Below, in pieces: positions 35,402 to 43,818 of a DNA stretch of 64,000 nucleotides. A model generated the notes under the pieces. It ran no database searches. It was given only the letters and a program-made list of their open reading frames with translations, and was not told the DNA's origin. This DNA is from JBBTCX01 sp964494205. Its GTDB lineage: Bacteria; Planctomycetota; Phycisphaerae; UBA1845. A program made the translations under genes and the position numbers. The stretch covers positions 62,001 through 126,000 of the forward strand of contig CAZBRD010000004.1 in NCBI GenBank assembly GCA_964494205.1, written 5' to 3'. Position 1 is the stretch's first letter, and every line of letters begins with the position of its first letter.

Positions 35402-36880
35402 ATGAACGACGGGACGTTTGATAATCAGATGATGGACGGGGATGCCATGCAGACGGAACAAGTCGAACCGATGGATGACATCGACATACTGACGTCGATC
35501 GCCACCGACGGGCGCGTCGTGCCGATGCCTCCTACCATGCCCGAGGGAAACGGCGGAATCTCGATGCCCAAACCGGTGCCGTCGTTTTTGGGCCAGCCTC
35601 AGCCCGCCAGTTCAATGACAACAGGAGCGTTCTGGCCCAAGCCGTGTGAGACGTATGCGCAGATGGGCGTTCCCGATTCACTTTTCGAAGCACTTATTTT
35701 CAAGCATCTGCTAGCTATCGGCGCCAACACAGGTCGCGGGATCGCGATGGAGCTTTGCCTGCCGGGCAAGCCCACGATGACGCTGATGGCTGACCTGAAG
35801 AACAAGCAGTTCGTGGTCTACAAAGGCAACGCCTCGATGGGCGATTTCGAATACACGCTCACCGAATCGGGCCGCGAGCGAGCGCGAAAGTACCTTGAAG
35901 AGTGCACCTACAACAGCGCCGCACCAGTACCCTTGGCCGATTATGTGAAGGCGATCAAAACGCAGAGCATCGAGAACGAACACCCTGGGCCCGACCAACT
36001 TCGCGCCGCATTCAAAGACCTGTTGATTAATGATGCGATGCTCGGTCGGCTCGGACCGGCTGTTAACTCGGCTCGAGGCTTGTTCTTGTTCGGCTACCCC
36101 GGAAACGGAAAGACAAGCATCGCCGAACGAATCACGTCGTGCTTCGGCACCGACATCTGGATCCCCAAAGCACTTTTCGTCGAAGGCGAGATCATCCAGC
36201 TGTTCGACCCGCAATGTCACGAGATGGTCGGCAACGGCCAATCGTCGCTCGTCAAGGGGCAAGAGCATGACACACGCTGGATCCGAATCAAACGACCGAC
36301 GATCGTGGTGGGCGGCGAACTTGTCATGAGCAGTCTTGAACTGCAATTCAACCGCATCACGAAAATCGCGGAGCCGTCCGTGCAGCTCAAGAGCAATTGC
36401 GGCACACTGGTCATCGACGATTTTGGCCGCCAGAGAATGGAGCCGATCGAACTGCTGAATCGCTGGATCGTGCCGCTCGAGAAGCGCTACGACTACCTCA
36501 CGTTGTCCAACGGCAAGAAGATTCAGGTGCCGTTCGATCAGTTGATCATTTTCTCGACCAATCTCGAACCGAAGCAGCTCGTCGACGACGCATTCCTCCG
36601 ACGAATTCCGTACAAGATCAACGTGCCGGATCCGTCCGAGTCAGAATTCCGCGCCTTGATGAAAATCATGGCTCAGAAATACGACATGGAATACAACGAA
36701 TCGGCTGTGAACCACTTGATCGAAGGCCACTATCGCGCGAACAATCGCCCCTTCCGCTGCTGCCACCCGCGCGATTTGCTTTTGCAGATTGTCAATCAGT
36801 CACGTTATTCACGTCGCGAGGCGGTGATGACCGTCGAAGGCTTTGATCAGGCGTGCGCGAATTATTTTACGTTGTTGTAG
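35402..36880 (+). CDS. AAA+ ATPase, planctomycete type, role unknown
   Basis: 492 residues. The first 80 residues are Met/Pro/Asp-rich and disordered. A helical domain (about 80-195) precedes an AAA+ core: Walker A LFLFGYPGNGKTS (about 225), Walker B TLVIDDFG (about 340), sensor-1-like IFSTNLEP, and DAFLRRIPYKI as an arginine-finger region. The lid and C-terminal helices carry RPFRCCHPRDLL. The architecture resembles RuvB/MoxR-like switch ATPases, but no specific family is claimed. Start ATG 35402 with GGAGG six bases upstream. Cytoplasmic; partner unknown. Confidence 0.88.
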   Translation: MNDGTFDNQMMDGDAMQTEQVEPMDDIDILTSIATDGRVVPMPPTMPEGNGGISMPKPVPSFLGQPQPASSMTTGAFWPKPCETYAQMGVPDSLFEALIFKHLLAIGANTGRGIAMELCLPGKPTMTLMADLKNKQFVVYKGNASMGDFEYTLTESGRERARKYLEECTYNSAAPVPLADYVKAIKTQSIENEHPGPDQLRAAFKDLLINDAMLGRLGPAVNSARGLFLFGYPGNGKTSIAERITSCFGTDIWIPKALFVEGEIIQLFDPQCHEMVGNGQSSLVKGQEHDTRWIRIKRPTIVVGGELVMSSLELQFNRITKIAEPSVQLKSNCGTLVIDDFGRQRMEPIELLNRWIVPLEKRYDYLTLSNGKKIQVPFDQLIIFSTNLEPKQLVDDAFLRRIPYKINVPDPSESEFRALMKIMAQKYDMEYNESAVNHLIEGHYRANNRPFRCCHPRDLLLQIVNQSRYSRREAVMTVEGFDQACANYFTLL

Positions 36881-36894
36881 AAATGTACCTGCAA

Positions 36895-37107
36895 TTACGG
36901 TAGGTGAATCCTGTGGGTAGTTGATGTGGGCATTGGAATTAGCTCACCATGTTGACGAAGCGATTCAATATGTAGAACAACCGCATCCTCGATCATTGAT
37001 CTCGCTTCGTCGATTGTGTTGCCGCACGAAATACATCCGGGAAGATCTGGAACGTACGCAGAGAAACTCCCGTCGTTCGCTTGTTCAATTACAGCCACAA
37101 AGTCCAT
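36895..37107 (-). CDS. HicB-like protein without HicA
   Basis: 70 residues matching the HicB/UPF0150 pattern: an N-terminal FVAVIEQANDGSFSAYVPDLPGC strand pair and TIDEARSMIEDAVVLHIESL helix. In type II toxin-antitoxin systems HicB neutralises the small RNase HicA, but no HicA-like frame lies on either side, and there is no C-terminal DNA-binding domain. It follows the small lipoprotein gene by 12 bases, so the two may be cotranscribed. Could be a solitary HicB-fold protein. Confidence 0.8.
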   Translation of the reverse strand: MDFVAVIEQANDGSFSAYVPDLPGCISCGNTIDEARSMIEDAVVLHIESLRQHGELIPMPTSTTHRIHLP

Positions 37108-37119
37108 TCAAGCCTACTT

Positions 37120-37794
37120 TTACTCCCCTACCGTGAAGTAAGTCACCGCCAGCGCTTCGACCGCACTGGTGATTTCACCGCCGGCATCCTTTTCGCTGCG
37201 ACGAATGCTTGCGACGAAGCCGTACTTACCCGGAGCCAGAGGAGGAATCTCTTTGACCACCTCGTTCGTCGTCTTGTTCAGGATCGTGAAGTTGTCGCCC
37301 GGGCGGAGCATGTTGTAATCCTGACCCACGTTGAACGTGCCGGGCTCGGCCTTCATCGCGTAGATCATTGGATTGCCTTCGCTATTCGATTGCAGCGCGC
37401 ACTGAAAATCCTTCGGATCACCGATCAGCGGCTCATACACTTCGATGCGAAAGATCGGGTTCGATGAAACCGGGCCATCGACAAACCACTGCAACAGCGG
37501 CCTATCGTTTTCTGTCCGATACTCACCCTCAAAGCCATCGATAAACGCCCACGCAGCCGGTCGATCGGTGGAATTGAGGTCAGGCAGCCCGCGACCCGAC
37601 TTCGAAGTCGGGTTGTTTTCCGAAGTAAACTTCACACGCGGCGCGGGCTTTTGAGCGACGGGTTTCGACGCCTGCGACTGGTTCGTCGCGGCCGGCTTGG
37701 TTGATGAGGTAGAGCCGTTCTTGGTCGACTTCTCACAACCCGAGTTCAGAATCAAACCCACTACCGCAACGCTCAATGTCAATGTGCGAATCAT
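37120..37794 (-). CDS. Small lipoprotein of unknown function
   Basis: 224 residues. Signal peptide MIRTLTLSVAVVGLILNSGC with Cys about 20, then a Ser/Thr/Lys/Pro-rich linker (about 22-75), then a folded domain of about 150 residues with Ig-like strand alternation (RPLLQWFVDGPVSSNPIFRIEVYEP, LAPGKYGFVASIRR). No family recognised. Start ATG 37794 with GGAAG six bases upstream. Confidence 0.78.
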   Translation of the reverse strand: MIRTLTLSVAVVGLILNSGCEKSTKNGSTSSTKPAATNQSQASKPVAQKPAPRVKFTSENNPTSKSGRGLPDLNSTDRPAAWAFIDGFEGEYRTENDRPLLQWFVDGPVSSNPIFRIEVYEPLIGDPKDFQCALQSNSEGNPMIYAMKAEPGTFNVGQDYNMLRPGDNFTILNKTTNEVVKEIPPLAPGKYGFVASIRRSEKDAGGEITSAVEALAVTYFTVGE

Positions 37795-38013
37795 ATTCAC
37801 TTCCAAAGAGAATCCTTGTTCATGTATTCAGCGACGCTACGAATCCGGTTGCACCCTGTCAAGCGTATCGGCCTTCCATTGAAACCGGCAAATCCCGCGA
37901 TGGAAGGAACGCCCGTTCCGCATTAGAATCCGCCGTTCCATGAACCGTGCCGTTTGCGTCGTGAAGCCGCCATTCGCGACTCTAATTTCGTAAGAGGAAC
38001 GGGCCTGCCGCTC

Positions 38014-38048
38014 GTTTTCGTAATTCGTAACTTGTAATTCGTAATTCT
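38014..38048. repeat. CGTAATTC direct/inverted repeat cluster before alaS
   Basis: CGTAATTCGTAA...GTAATTCGTAATTC: four near-copies of an eight-base unit within 35 bases, ending just before the alaS start. Low-complexity; it replaces any visible promoter or ribosome binding site there. Confidence 0.55.
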
Positions 38049-38058
38049 CTCGGTGCCT

Positions 38059-41000
38059 ATGCCAAAACTAACGTCTAACGCGATTCGCCAGCAGTTCCTC
38101 GATTTCTTTAAGTCGAAGGCACACGACATTGTGCCGTCGTCGCCCGTGGTGCCATACGATGACCCCACGTTGCTTTTTACGAACGCGGGCATGAATCAGT
38201 TCAAGCCGATCTTCCTCGGCACGGTCTCGCCGAACGACCCGCACGCGAAGATGAAGCGGGCGGCAGACACGCAGAAGTGCATCCGCGCGGGCGGTAAGCA
38301 CAACGACCTCGACGACGTCGGCAAGGACACCTACCACCACACGTTCTTCGAAATGCTCGGCAACTGGTCCTTCGGCGATTACTTCAAGAAGGAAGCCATC
38401 GAGTGGGCGTGGGAGCTGCTGACCAAAGTCTGGAAGATCGACAAGTCGCGACTGCACGCCACGTATTTTCAGGGCGATGAATCGGAAGGTCTCGAACCCG
38501 ACGGCGAGGCCGCAGCCTTGTGGCGAACGGTGACGGATATTGATCCTTCGCACGTCCACCCGGGCAACAAGAAGGACAACTTCTGGGAGATGGGCGACAC
38601 GGGTCCGTGCGGTCCGTGCAGCGAGATTCACATCGACCTCACGCCCGACAAGAGCGGCGGCCACCTCGTCAACGCCGGCGACGCCAGCGTGATGGAAGTC
38701 TGGAACCTCGTGTTCATTCAGTTCAATCGCGGCAGCGACGGCAAGCTGACACCGCTGCCAGCCAAGCACGTCGACACCGGCATGGGCTTCGAACGCATTT
38801 CCTCTGTGCTGCAAAGCATGGAAGCGGACCGGCTGGGCAATTTCAGCAACTACGACACCGACGTGTTTACGCCGATTTTTCAGGCTATCCAGAAGCGAAC
38901 GAATGCGCCGGAATATCGCGGCACTCTGCCAAGCGACGTTGATGAACCACAAAGGCACGAAGGCACAGAGACGAAGAAAGAAGTAGGGAAGAGTGATCAG
39001 AACCGCGACCGCGAGGGAGCGGCCCCACCGTCGCCCTCCCTTAGTAAGGGAGGGATTGGAGGGGTCACTCATGAACAGATCATGATCGACGTGACATACC
39101 GTGTCATTGCCGATCATCTGCGAAGTTTGACTTTCGCAATTACCGATGGAGCAGTGCCTGACAACAAAAAGAGGGGCTCTACTCTTCGAAGCATCCTTCG
39201 TCGTGCAGAGCGCTTTGGTTATCAATTCTTGGGAACTCGTGAGCCGTTTCTTTGCGACTTAGTCCAAGCATTAGTCGAACACATGAGTGGTGTTTTTCCA
39301 GAACTTAGAACAGGGCCCGATCCAAAGCGGCAGCGCGATAATATTCAGTACGTCGCTAATATTCTCCGAGAAGAAGAAGACGCTTTTCTTAAGACACTCG
39401 GCCGAGGCATCAAGCTGTTCGACGAAGTCGCAGAGCATGCACTGCAGCATCAGGAAGGCTGCATCGGGGGCGAAGCCGCGTTCAGGCTACACGACACGTA
39501 TGGATTCCCGTTTGACCTCACGCAACTCATGGCGCTGGAGCGTGGACTGAGGGTTGACCATACGGAATACAAACGGTTGACGGAGTGTGCAAAGGACAAA
39601 GCGCGAGGTACTTCTGTCACTCAAACTTTGGTATTTCCGGAGATCACTAGCGCAGCCGGCATTTGTGACGATACTTTGAAATACAGCTATCCCCCGAAGT
39701 GCACCACGTCGATTGTAGTTCATGCCGGACAAACCGATTCAACTGACACGTATGTCCAGTTCGCAACAAGACAAACGTGCTTTTATGTCGAGCAAGGCGG
39801 CCAAGTCTCAGATGTTGGTTGGGTCAGAACGGAACAAGGCGAAGCTCGAATCTCGGAAGTATCTCGATCAGGTCAAACTGTTTTGCATACTGCATTAGTG
39901 ACGCAAGGACGGATTACCTCTGGCAACTGTGTTCTTGAAGTGGACGTAGCGTTCCGTCAGCCCACCATGCAAAACCACACCGCCACGCACATCATGAATT
40001 GGGCGTTGCGCGAAGTGCTGGGCGATCACGTGCAGCAGAAGGGTTCGTTGGTTGATCCGGAAAAGACTCGCTTCGACCTATCGCATCCGCATCCTATTTC
40101 GAACGAAGAACTCGCGCGGATTGAAAAGCTGACCAACGAGCAGGTGGCCGCGAAGTTGCAGGTGTATACCAAGGAGGTCGGGCAAGCCGAGGCGCGGAAG
40201 ATCAACACGCTGCGCGCGGTGTTCGGCGAAAAGTATCCAGATGTGGTGCGCGTCGTGTCGATCGGGGCGGACATCGATGAAATGTTGAAGAAGCCCGACG
40301 ATCCGAAGTGGATGAAATTCTCCGTCGAGTTCTGCGGCGGCACGCACGTCGACAACAGCAGCAAGGTCGAGCGGTTCGTCATCGTCTCCGAAGAAGGCGT
40401 GGCCAAGGGCGTCCGCCGCGTGGTCGGCGTTACGGGTGAGACGGCGCGAAAGGCACACGAAGAAGGTCAACGCATGCTCCGCGAAGCAAACGAACTTGTA
40501 GGGTCCGCCACGCGGACCGGTTCGTCCGGTGATGGTAAGGCGGCGAGTGGTCCGCACGGCGGACCCTACGATCTTGCGTCTCGCGTGTCCGCACTCACGC
40601 AATCGATCAACGACGCCGTCATTCCGATTCTCGTTCGTCACGAGCTTCGCGAGAAAATCGCCGAGTTGCAGAAGATCGCCAAGCAACATGAGAAGCAATC
40701 GGCCGCAGCCTCGGGCGATGCGGTGATGGACAAGGTGAAGTCGCTACATGCGGGCGCTCAAACGGTCAGTGGCACTATTGTGGTAGTCGGTGAAGTGCCG
40801 GCTGCACCGGTTGATGCCCTTCGTGGCGCCATCGACTGGATTCGCCAGAAGTCGCCGTCTTCGGCTGTGCTGTTAGCCATGGTCGATGACAACCGCGTGA
40901 CACTTCTCGCGGGCATGAGCAAAGACGTGGTCGATCGCGGCGTCAAAGCGGGCGACCTCATCAAGGAAATCTCGCCGCTCGTCGGCGGCAAAGGCGGCGG

Positions 41001-41097
41001 CCGACCCGACATGGCCCAGGGCGGCGGAACGGATGCGAGCGGATTGCCCAAGGCGATTGAAGCGGCGATTCAGTGGATTGCTGGCAAGCTTAAGTAA
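38059..41097 (+). CDS. alaS: Alanyl-tRNA synthetase with two in-frame repeat-derived insertions
   Basis: 1012 residues against about 875 for a typical AlaRS. The N-terminal catalytic domain is intact ([43 protein letters not shown]-like stretch, [17 protein letters not shown]). The editing domain has HTATH (His 640, 644) and FCGGTHV (Cys 759, His 763), and the C-terminal C-Ala domain ends [15 protein letters not shown]. It charges tRNA-Ala with alanine. Two stretches absent from the usual enzyme are residues about 295-336 ([11 protein letters not shown]...) and 814-837 ([11 protein letters not shown]...); both are encoded by palindromic or dispersed repeat sequence without frameshift or stop. 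The DNA of about 39070-39955 is about 50% GC against about 62-65% on either side. Start ATG 38059 (GTG 38053 possible). Confidence 0.95.
   Translation: [1012 protein letters not shown]
38941..39066. repeat. Dispersed-repeat insertion 1 inside alaS
   Basis: Three modules in tandem: an AACCACAAAGGCACGAAGGC-type segment at 38945-38983, an AACCGCGACCGCGAGGGAGC segment from 39001, and a perfect hairpin CCCTCCCTT-AGT-AAGGGAGGG at 39034-39054. The 126 bases are read in frame as 42 codons. The third module resembles the CCCTCTCCCT/AGGGAGAGGG hairpin inside the MITE copies. Confidence 0.7.
40498..40569. repeat. Palindromic insertion 2 inside alaS
   Basis: Exactly 72 bases bounded by GTAGGGTCCGCC and GGCGGACCCTAC, a perfect 12-bp inverted pair, with inner GCGGACC/GGTCCGC and CCGGTTCGTCCGG palindromes. 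Adds 24 codons. Same plan as the intergenic element 41117-41171. Confidence 0.75.
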
Positions 41098-41116
41098 GTG
41101 CCAACGAATGGCACAT

Positions 41117-41171
41117 GTAGGGCGGGCTTTGCCCGCCGCTGAATCGAAACGGCGGGTGAAACCCGCCCTAC
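41117..41171. repeat. GTAGGG...CCCTAC palindromic element
   Basis: GTAGGGCGGG at 41117-41126 pairs with CCCGCCCTAC at 41162-41171; inside are GCGGGC-TTT-GCCCGC and GGCGGGT-GAA-ACCCGCC hairpins. Lies between alaS and the DinB gene. The second hairpin recurs at 42501-42517. Confidence 0.8.
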
Positions 41172-41198
41172 AAATACCAAAACGCCAAAGGATTTCTG

Positions 41199-41699
41199 AT
41201 GATCAACCTCGAAGGCGCACGAACAATTCTGTCCTACAGCGATTGGGCCAACGAGCAGCTTCATCGGGCGGCCGCAACCTTGACTGACGACAAGCTCGAT
41301 CAACCGTTCGACATGGGCGTCGGCTCATTGCGGAAAACACTTATACATATCCATGCGGGCGAATCCGTCTGGTTGCAGCGCTGGCAGAACAAGGTCGAAG
41401 TCCCCTGGCCGGACGAGGAAGAGAAACTCTCGGTCGCCACGATCGCCGAGCGATCGAAGGCTACCAGTCGCCAGCGCGAAGATTTCATTAAGACGATCGG
41501 CGATTCGCAACTTTCCAAGCAAGTGTCCTATCGCGACTCCAAGGGCAGTCTGTTTTCGGCTACGCTCGCCGACATGATGCTTCAAATGTGCATGCATTCT
41601 CATTATCATCGCGCCCAGGCCGTGAACATGCTGCGTCGACTGGGCACCAAACCGCCGGAACTGGACTACATGATGTCGGTGCGGAAGCCCGTAGCTTAG
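41199..41699 (+). CDS. DinB-family protein
   Basis: 166 residues, a four-helix bundle by pattern. The three metal-binding His of the DinB/YfiT fold are visible: His in LIHIHAGESVWLQRW (about 49-51) and two in HSHYHRAQ (about 128-132). Members are nickel- or zinc-dependent, including thiol transferases; the name comes from DNA-damage induction in Bacillus. ATG 41199 with AAAGGA six bases upstream. Function not specified by context. Confidence 0.82.
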   Translation: MINLEGARTILSYSDWANEQLHRAAATLTDDKLDQPFDMGVGSLRKTLIHIHAGESVWLQRWQNKVEVPWPDEEEKLSVATIAERSKATSRQREDFIKTIGDSQLSKQVSYRDSKGSLFSATLADMMLQMCMHSHYHRAQAVNMLRRLGTKPPELDYMMSVRKPVA

Positions 41700-41767
41700 C
41701 AGACTCGAATTATGGTAAGGTAGTTCGATCGGGTATGGAGCAATCCTGAATCTGGGATTTCGACAAC

Positions 41768-42454
41768 ATGCACTGGATCGCCGCTTCTGGAATCGTTGAT
41801 ACTCCGTCGCTCGTTGCCCTGACCCCCACCACGCTGCACATCGTTGACGAAACACCGGCCAAAATCTGGGAGCTTGAGAAAGTGTTGGAGGACGGCACAC
41901 CGGCGGACATCGCACTGCAGAAAAAAGGCAAGGCCGTCCCGCTCGAGAAGATCACCGTCATTTCTTCCGACGAGAAGGAGAAATCCGCCACCGTGAAGTG
42001 GCGTTCCTTCTCCCTCACCAGCAGTTACGGTTCCGAGGACGAGTCGATCGAGTTTTCTACCGCGGCTGAACGCGACGAGTTCATGCTGGCGATGAAGGAC
42101 ACTTTCGGCGACAAGGCGAATTTCTCGCGCGTGGAGTTCTCGCGGCTGCGCGCAATGATCACGCCGATATGCTCATGCTTGTTTGCTGCGGGTGTTGGCT
42201 GGTTGATCATATACACCGCCGAGCACTTAGATGGCCGCGAAGGTCGCTCGCATAATTACAAGGCCAGGATTTTTGTTTACCTCGTCGAAAAATTAGTGTC
42301 GCTGTTGGGCGTGAGTGGGGTGAAGATCGCTGTGTTCGTCGTCGTGCTCCTGGTCATTTACATATTCGGTCGCGAACTTGGCGATCGACTGAAGAATCCG
42401 CCTATCATGTTGACTTTGAAACCAGAATCGGGCTGGAAGCCGGCCAAGAAATAA
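41768..42454 (+). CDS. Hypothetical membrane protein
   Basis: 228 residues. An N-terminal soluble part of about 120 residues, strand-rich with KITVISSDEKEKSATVKW and EFSTAAERDEFMLAMKDTFG, similar in rhythm to a PH-like domain. Two membrane segments (about 125-145 and 180-205) and a short basic tail follow. No family recognised. No clear ribosome binding site. Confidence 0.65.
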   Translation: MHWIAASGIVDTPSLVALTPTTLHIVDETPAKIWELEKVLEDGTPADIALQKKGKAVPLEKITVISSDEKEKSATVKWRSFSLTSSYGSEDESIEFSTAAERDEFMLAMKDTFGDKANFSRVEFSRLRAMITPICSCLFAAGVGWLIIYTAEHLDGREGRSHNYKARIFVYLVEKLVSLLGVSGVKIAVFVVVLLVIYIFGRELGDRLKNPPIMLTLKPESGWKPAKK

Positions 42455-42500
42455 GACTTACGACCATGGAAAGTTCATGTTTCCTTATTTGAGAGGATTA

Positions 42501-42517
42501 GGCGGGTGAAACCCGCC
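42501..42517. repeat. GGCGGGT/ACCCGCC hairpin at a ribosome binding site
   Basis: Perfect seven-base stem with loop GAA, identical to one arm of the element at 41117-41171. It ends three bases before AGGTGA (42520-42525), the only Shine-Dalgarno-like sequence of the PLP enzyme gene at 42529. Confidence 0.7.
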
Positions 42518-42528
42518 CCAGGTGATTA

Positions 42529-43818
42529 TTGCAAACACGAAGAGATTTTCTGAATGCGTCGTTGGTTGCGACAGTTGGTGTGGCTGTGCTTCGGGCGGAT
42601 GCGGTCGCGCGGGCACAGTCTGCTGTCGCAAAATTGGGAAGCAAGTCGCCAATCGATGCTGCCATGGACGAAGACTTCTGGATTCAGATTCAGCAAGCCT
42701 ATGACGTCGATCGTTCGATCATCAATCTCAACAACGGCGGCGTCGCGCCGGCTATCCGCACTGCCCTCGATGCACAGCGCCGACACACTGAACTGACTAA
42801 TAACGTCCCGCCGCGACAGCTATGGCTTACGCTCGACCCGCAAGTGGAGAACGTGCGGATGCGCCTTGCCAAGGCGTTTGGCTGCGGCGCGGACGAGATG
42901 GCCATCACGCGCAACGCGAGCGAATCGCTTCAGACTTGCCTATTCGGCCTCGACCTGAAGCGCGGGGACGAGGTCCTCACCACGACGCACGACTACCCAA
43001 GAATGATCAGCACGCTGAAGCAGCGTGAATTACGTGAAGGTATCGTGCTGAAGCAGTTTTCGTTCCCCGTACCATGCATGGATAAGAAGGAACTCGTCAA
43101 GCTTTTTGAGCAGAACATCACGGAGAAAACGAAGGCGATTCTCGTCTGCCACATCACGAACCTCACCGGCCAGATTTTTCCAGTCAAAGAGATCTGCCAG
43201 CTGGGGCGGTCGCGCGGGATCGAAGTCATCGTCGACGGAGCCCACGCCTTCGGGCATTTCACGTTTACGCACGCTGACCTCGATTGCGACTACTACAGCA
43301 CGAGCTTGCACAAGTGGCTTAGCGCGCCGATCGGGAATGGATTCTTGTATGTTCGCAAATCGAAGATCGGAAAACTCTGGCCGCTGATGGCTGCGCCGGA
43401 ACCGCAATCAGAGAACATTCGCAAGTTTGAGGAAATCGGCACGCACCCTACAGCTCCGCGCTTGGCGATCGCTGAAGCTCTTACCTTGCACGAAGCTATC
43501 GGTTCCGACAGAAAGGAAGCCCGTCTGCGATATCTTCGCGATTACTGGGCGAAGAAACTCGATGGGAAAAAGGGTGTGACGATCTATACGAGTCTTGATC
43601 CGGTACACTCGTGCGGCATCGGGACGATTGGCATCGAAGGAATCGAATCCGACAAGCTCAATGATTATCTGTGGCGTCAGCACCACATCGTATGTACGCC
43701 GATCAAGATAGAGCAGGTCGATGGAATCCGCGTGACAGCCAACACCTATACGACGCTCCGCGAATTGGATGTGTTTGTCGAAGTGATGAACCGCGTCATC
43801 GAAAAAGGGCTAGTTTGA
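42529..43818 (+). CDS. Tat-exported aminotransferase class V-like PLP enzyme
   Basis: 429 residues. The N-terminus has a twin-arginine signal (TRRDFLNAS, hydrophobic stretch, Ala-rich end at about residue 30). The rest is fold-type I PLP enzyme: NLNNGGVAPA, TRNASESLQT, a VDGAHAFGHF Asp/His pair, and the PLP Lys in STSLHKWLSAPIG. Closest remembered relatives are isopenicillin-N epimerase and cysteine desulfurase-like proteins. A TGA codon lies six bases upstream in frame, so the TTG at 42529 is the only start that keeps the Tat motif. The 3' end overlaps the convergent anti-sigma gene by nine bases. Substrate unknown. Confidence 0.85.
   Translation: MQTRRDFLNASLVATVGVAVLRADAVARAQSAVAKLGSKSPIDAAMDEDFWIQIQQAYDVDRSIINLNNGGVAPAIRTALDAQRRHTELTNNVPPRQLWLTLDPQVENVRMRLAKAFGCGADEMAITRNASESLQTCLFGLDLKRGDEVLTTTHDYPRMISTLKQRELREGIVLKQFSFPVPCMDKKELVKLFEQNITEKTKAILVCHITNLTGQIFPVKEICQLGRSRGIEVIVDGAHAFGHFTFTHADLDCDYYSTSLHKWLSAPIGNGFLYVRKSKIGKLWPLMAAPEPQSENIRKFEEIGTHPTAPRLAIAEALTLHEAIGSDRKEARLRYLRDYWAKKLDGKKGVTIYTSLDPVHSCGIGTIGIEGIESDKLNDYLWRQHHIVCTPIKIEQVDGIRVTANTYTTLRELDVFVEVMNRVIEKGLV

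Noticed and set aside
36300..37800. A hicA gene next to hicB
   Set aside because: No short frame with a HicA-like pattern was found on either strand.
38068..39225. 385-codon open frame on the minus strand
   Set aside because: Antisense to the start of alaS and without recognisable protein features.
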